Below, piece after piece: positions 13,765-13,818 of a stretch of DNA of 13,818 bases (position 1 is its first letter; every line of letters begins with the position of its first letter). The stretch spans positions 1 to 13,818 of the forward strand of contig JAOZOL010000041.1 of NCBI GenBank assembly GCA_029933295.1. Reading direction: 5' to 3'. The notes below the pieces were generated by a model that made no database searches, was not told the origin of the DNA, and saw nothing but the letters and a program-made list of their open reading frames with translations. This DNA comes from Desulfobacterales bacterium (GTDB lineage: Bacteria > Desulfobacterota > Desulfobacteria > Desulfobacterales > Desulfosalsimonadaceae). Position numbers and translations under genes: made by a program.

Positions 13765-13818
13765 TTAATTGCCGCTGGTCTTGATATACGGCTCCAGCAT
13801 GTCCTTTTTCAGGACGAG
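13765..13818 (-). CDS. Partial 3' end of an unknown gene
   Basis: Reading leftward from the window edge, 17 codons (LVLKKDMLEPYIKTSGN) run to TAA at 13767-13765. Plausible codon use and composition suggest the end of a real gene, but the stretch is too short to name a family or to exclude a chance frame. It would be transcribed towards the miniature element. Confidence 0.35.
   Translation of the reverse strand, partial: LVLKKDMLEPYIKTSGN

Noticed and set aside
1..13818. tRNA, rRNA, CRISPR array, prophage or defence system
   Set aside because: None was recognised on reading both strands; the apparent TA genes are truncated remnants.

Overview
The window looks like a piece of chromosome from a sulfate-reducer-type Desulfobacterota bacterium (Desulfobacterales-like), at about 40 % G+C by eye. 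This is inferred from family content and gene order: a fused TIGR03960/TIGR03936 radical SAM protein next to an RNase G, an LL-diaminopimelate aminotransferase, and the origin-proximal block rpmH-rnpA-yidD-yidC-jag-mnmE. No search could be run, so the taxonomy is an inference.

Layout. Positions 1-47 hold the last codons of a rightward histidine-kinase-like gene. From 303 to 11567 nearly everything is read leftward: an enoyl-CoA hydratase/isomerase-family gene, the B12-binding radical SAM protein, RNase G, ribosomal protein L34, the RNase P protein, YidD, YidC, Jag, MnmE, a YkgJ-type cysteine-cluster protein and a small unknown protein. A perfect 16-bp ParB site (parS) lies between mnmE and the YkgJ gene and fits an origin-proximal location. 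The enoyl-CoA hydratase gene and the rightward dapL gene diverge from a 117-bp A+T-rich spacer whose two predicted promoters overlap in their -10 boxes on an inverted repeat.

Right end (12912-13818). This is a small accessory patch. It has a 9+9 bp palindrome before a truncated ribbon-helix-helix-like antitoxin, a truncated PIN-domain toxin in convergent orientation with a short antitoxin-like tail ahead of it, and a 205-bp non-autonomous mobile element. That element has perfect 17-bp terminal inverted repeats and a perfect 10-bp target duplication. The last 54 bases are the end of a leftward gene that enters from beyond the window.

How the genes work together. L34, RNase P protein, RNase G, MnmE and Jag serve RNA processing, tRNA modification and ribosome function. 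YidC and YidD serve membrane-protein insertion. DapL serves lysine and diaminopimelate synthesis.

Most of the window is ordinary housekeeping. The observations most worth checking are a yidD gene with no canonical start codon but an ideally placed ribosome-binding site before AUU, the isolated parS, the miniature element and the decayed toxin-antitoxin patch. I do not see a complete, new multi-gene system.
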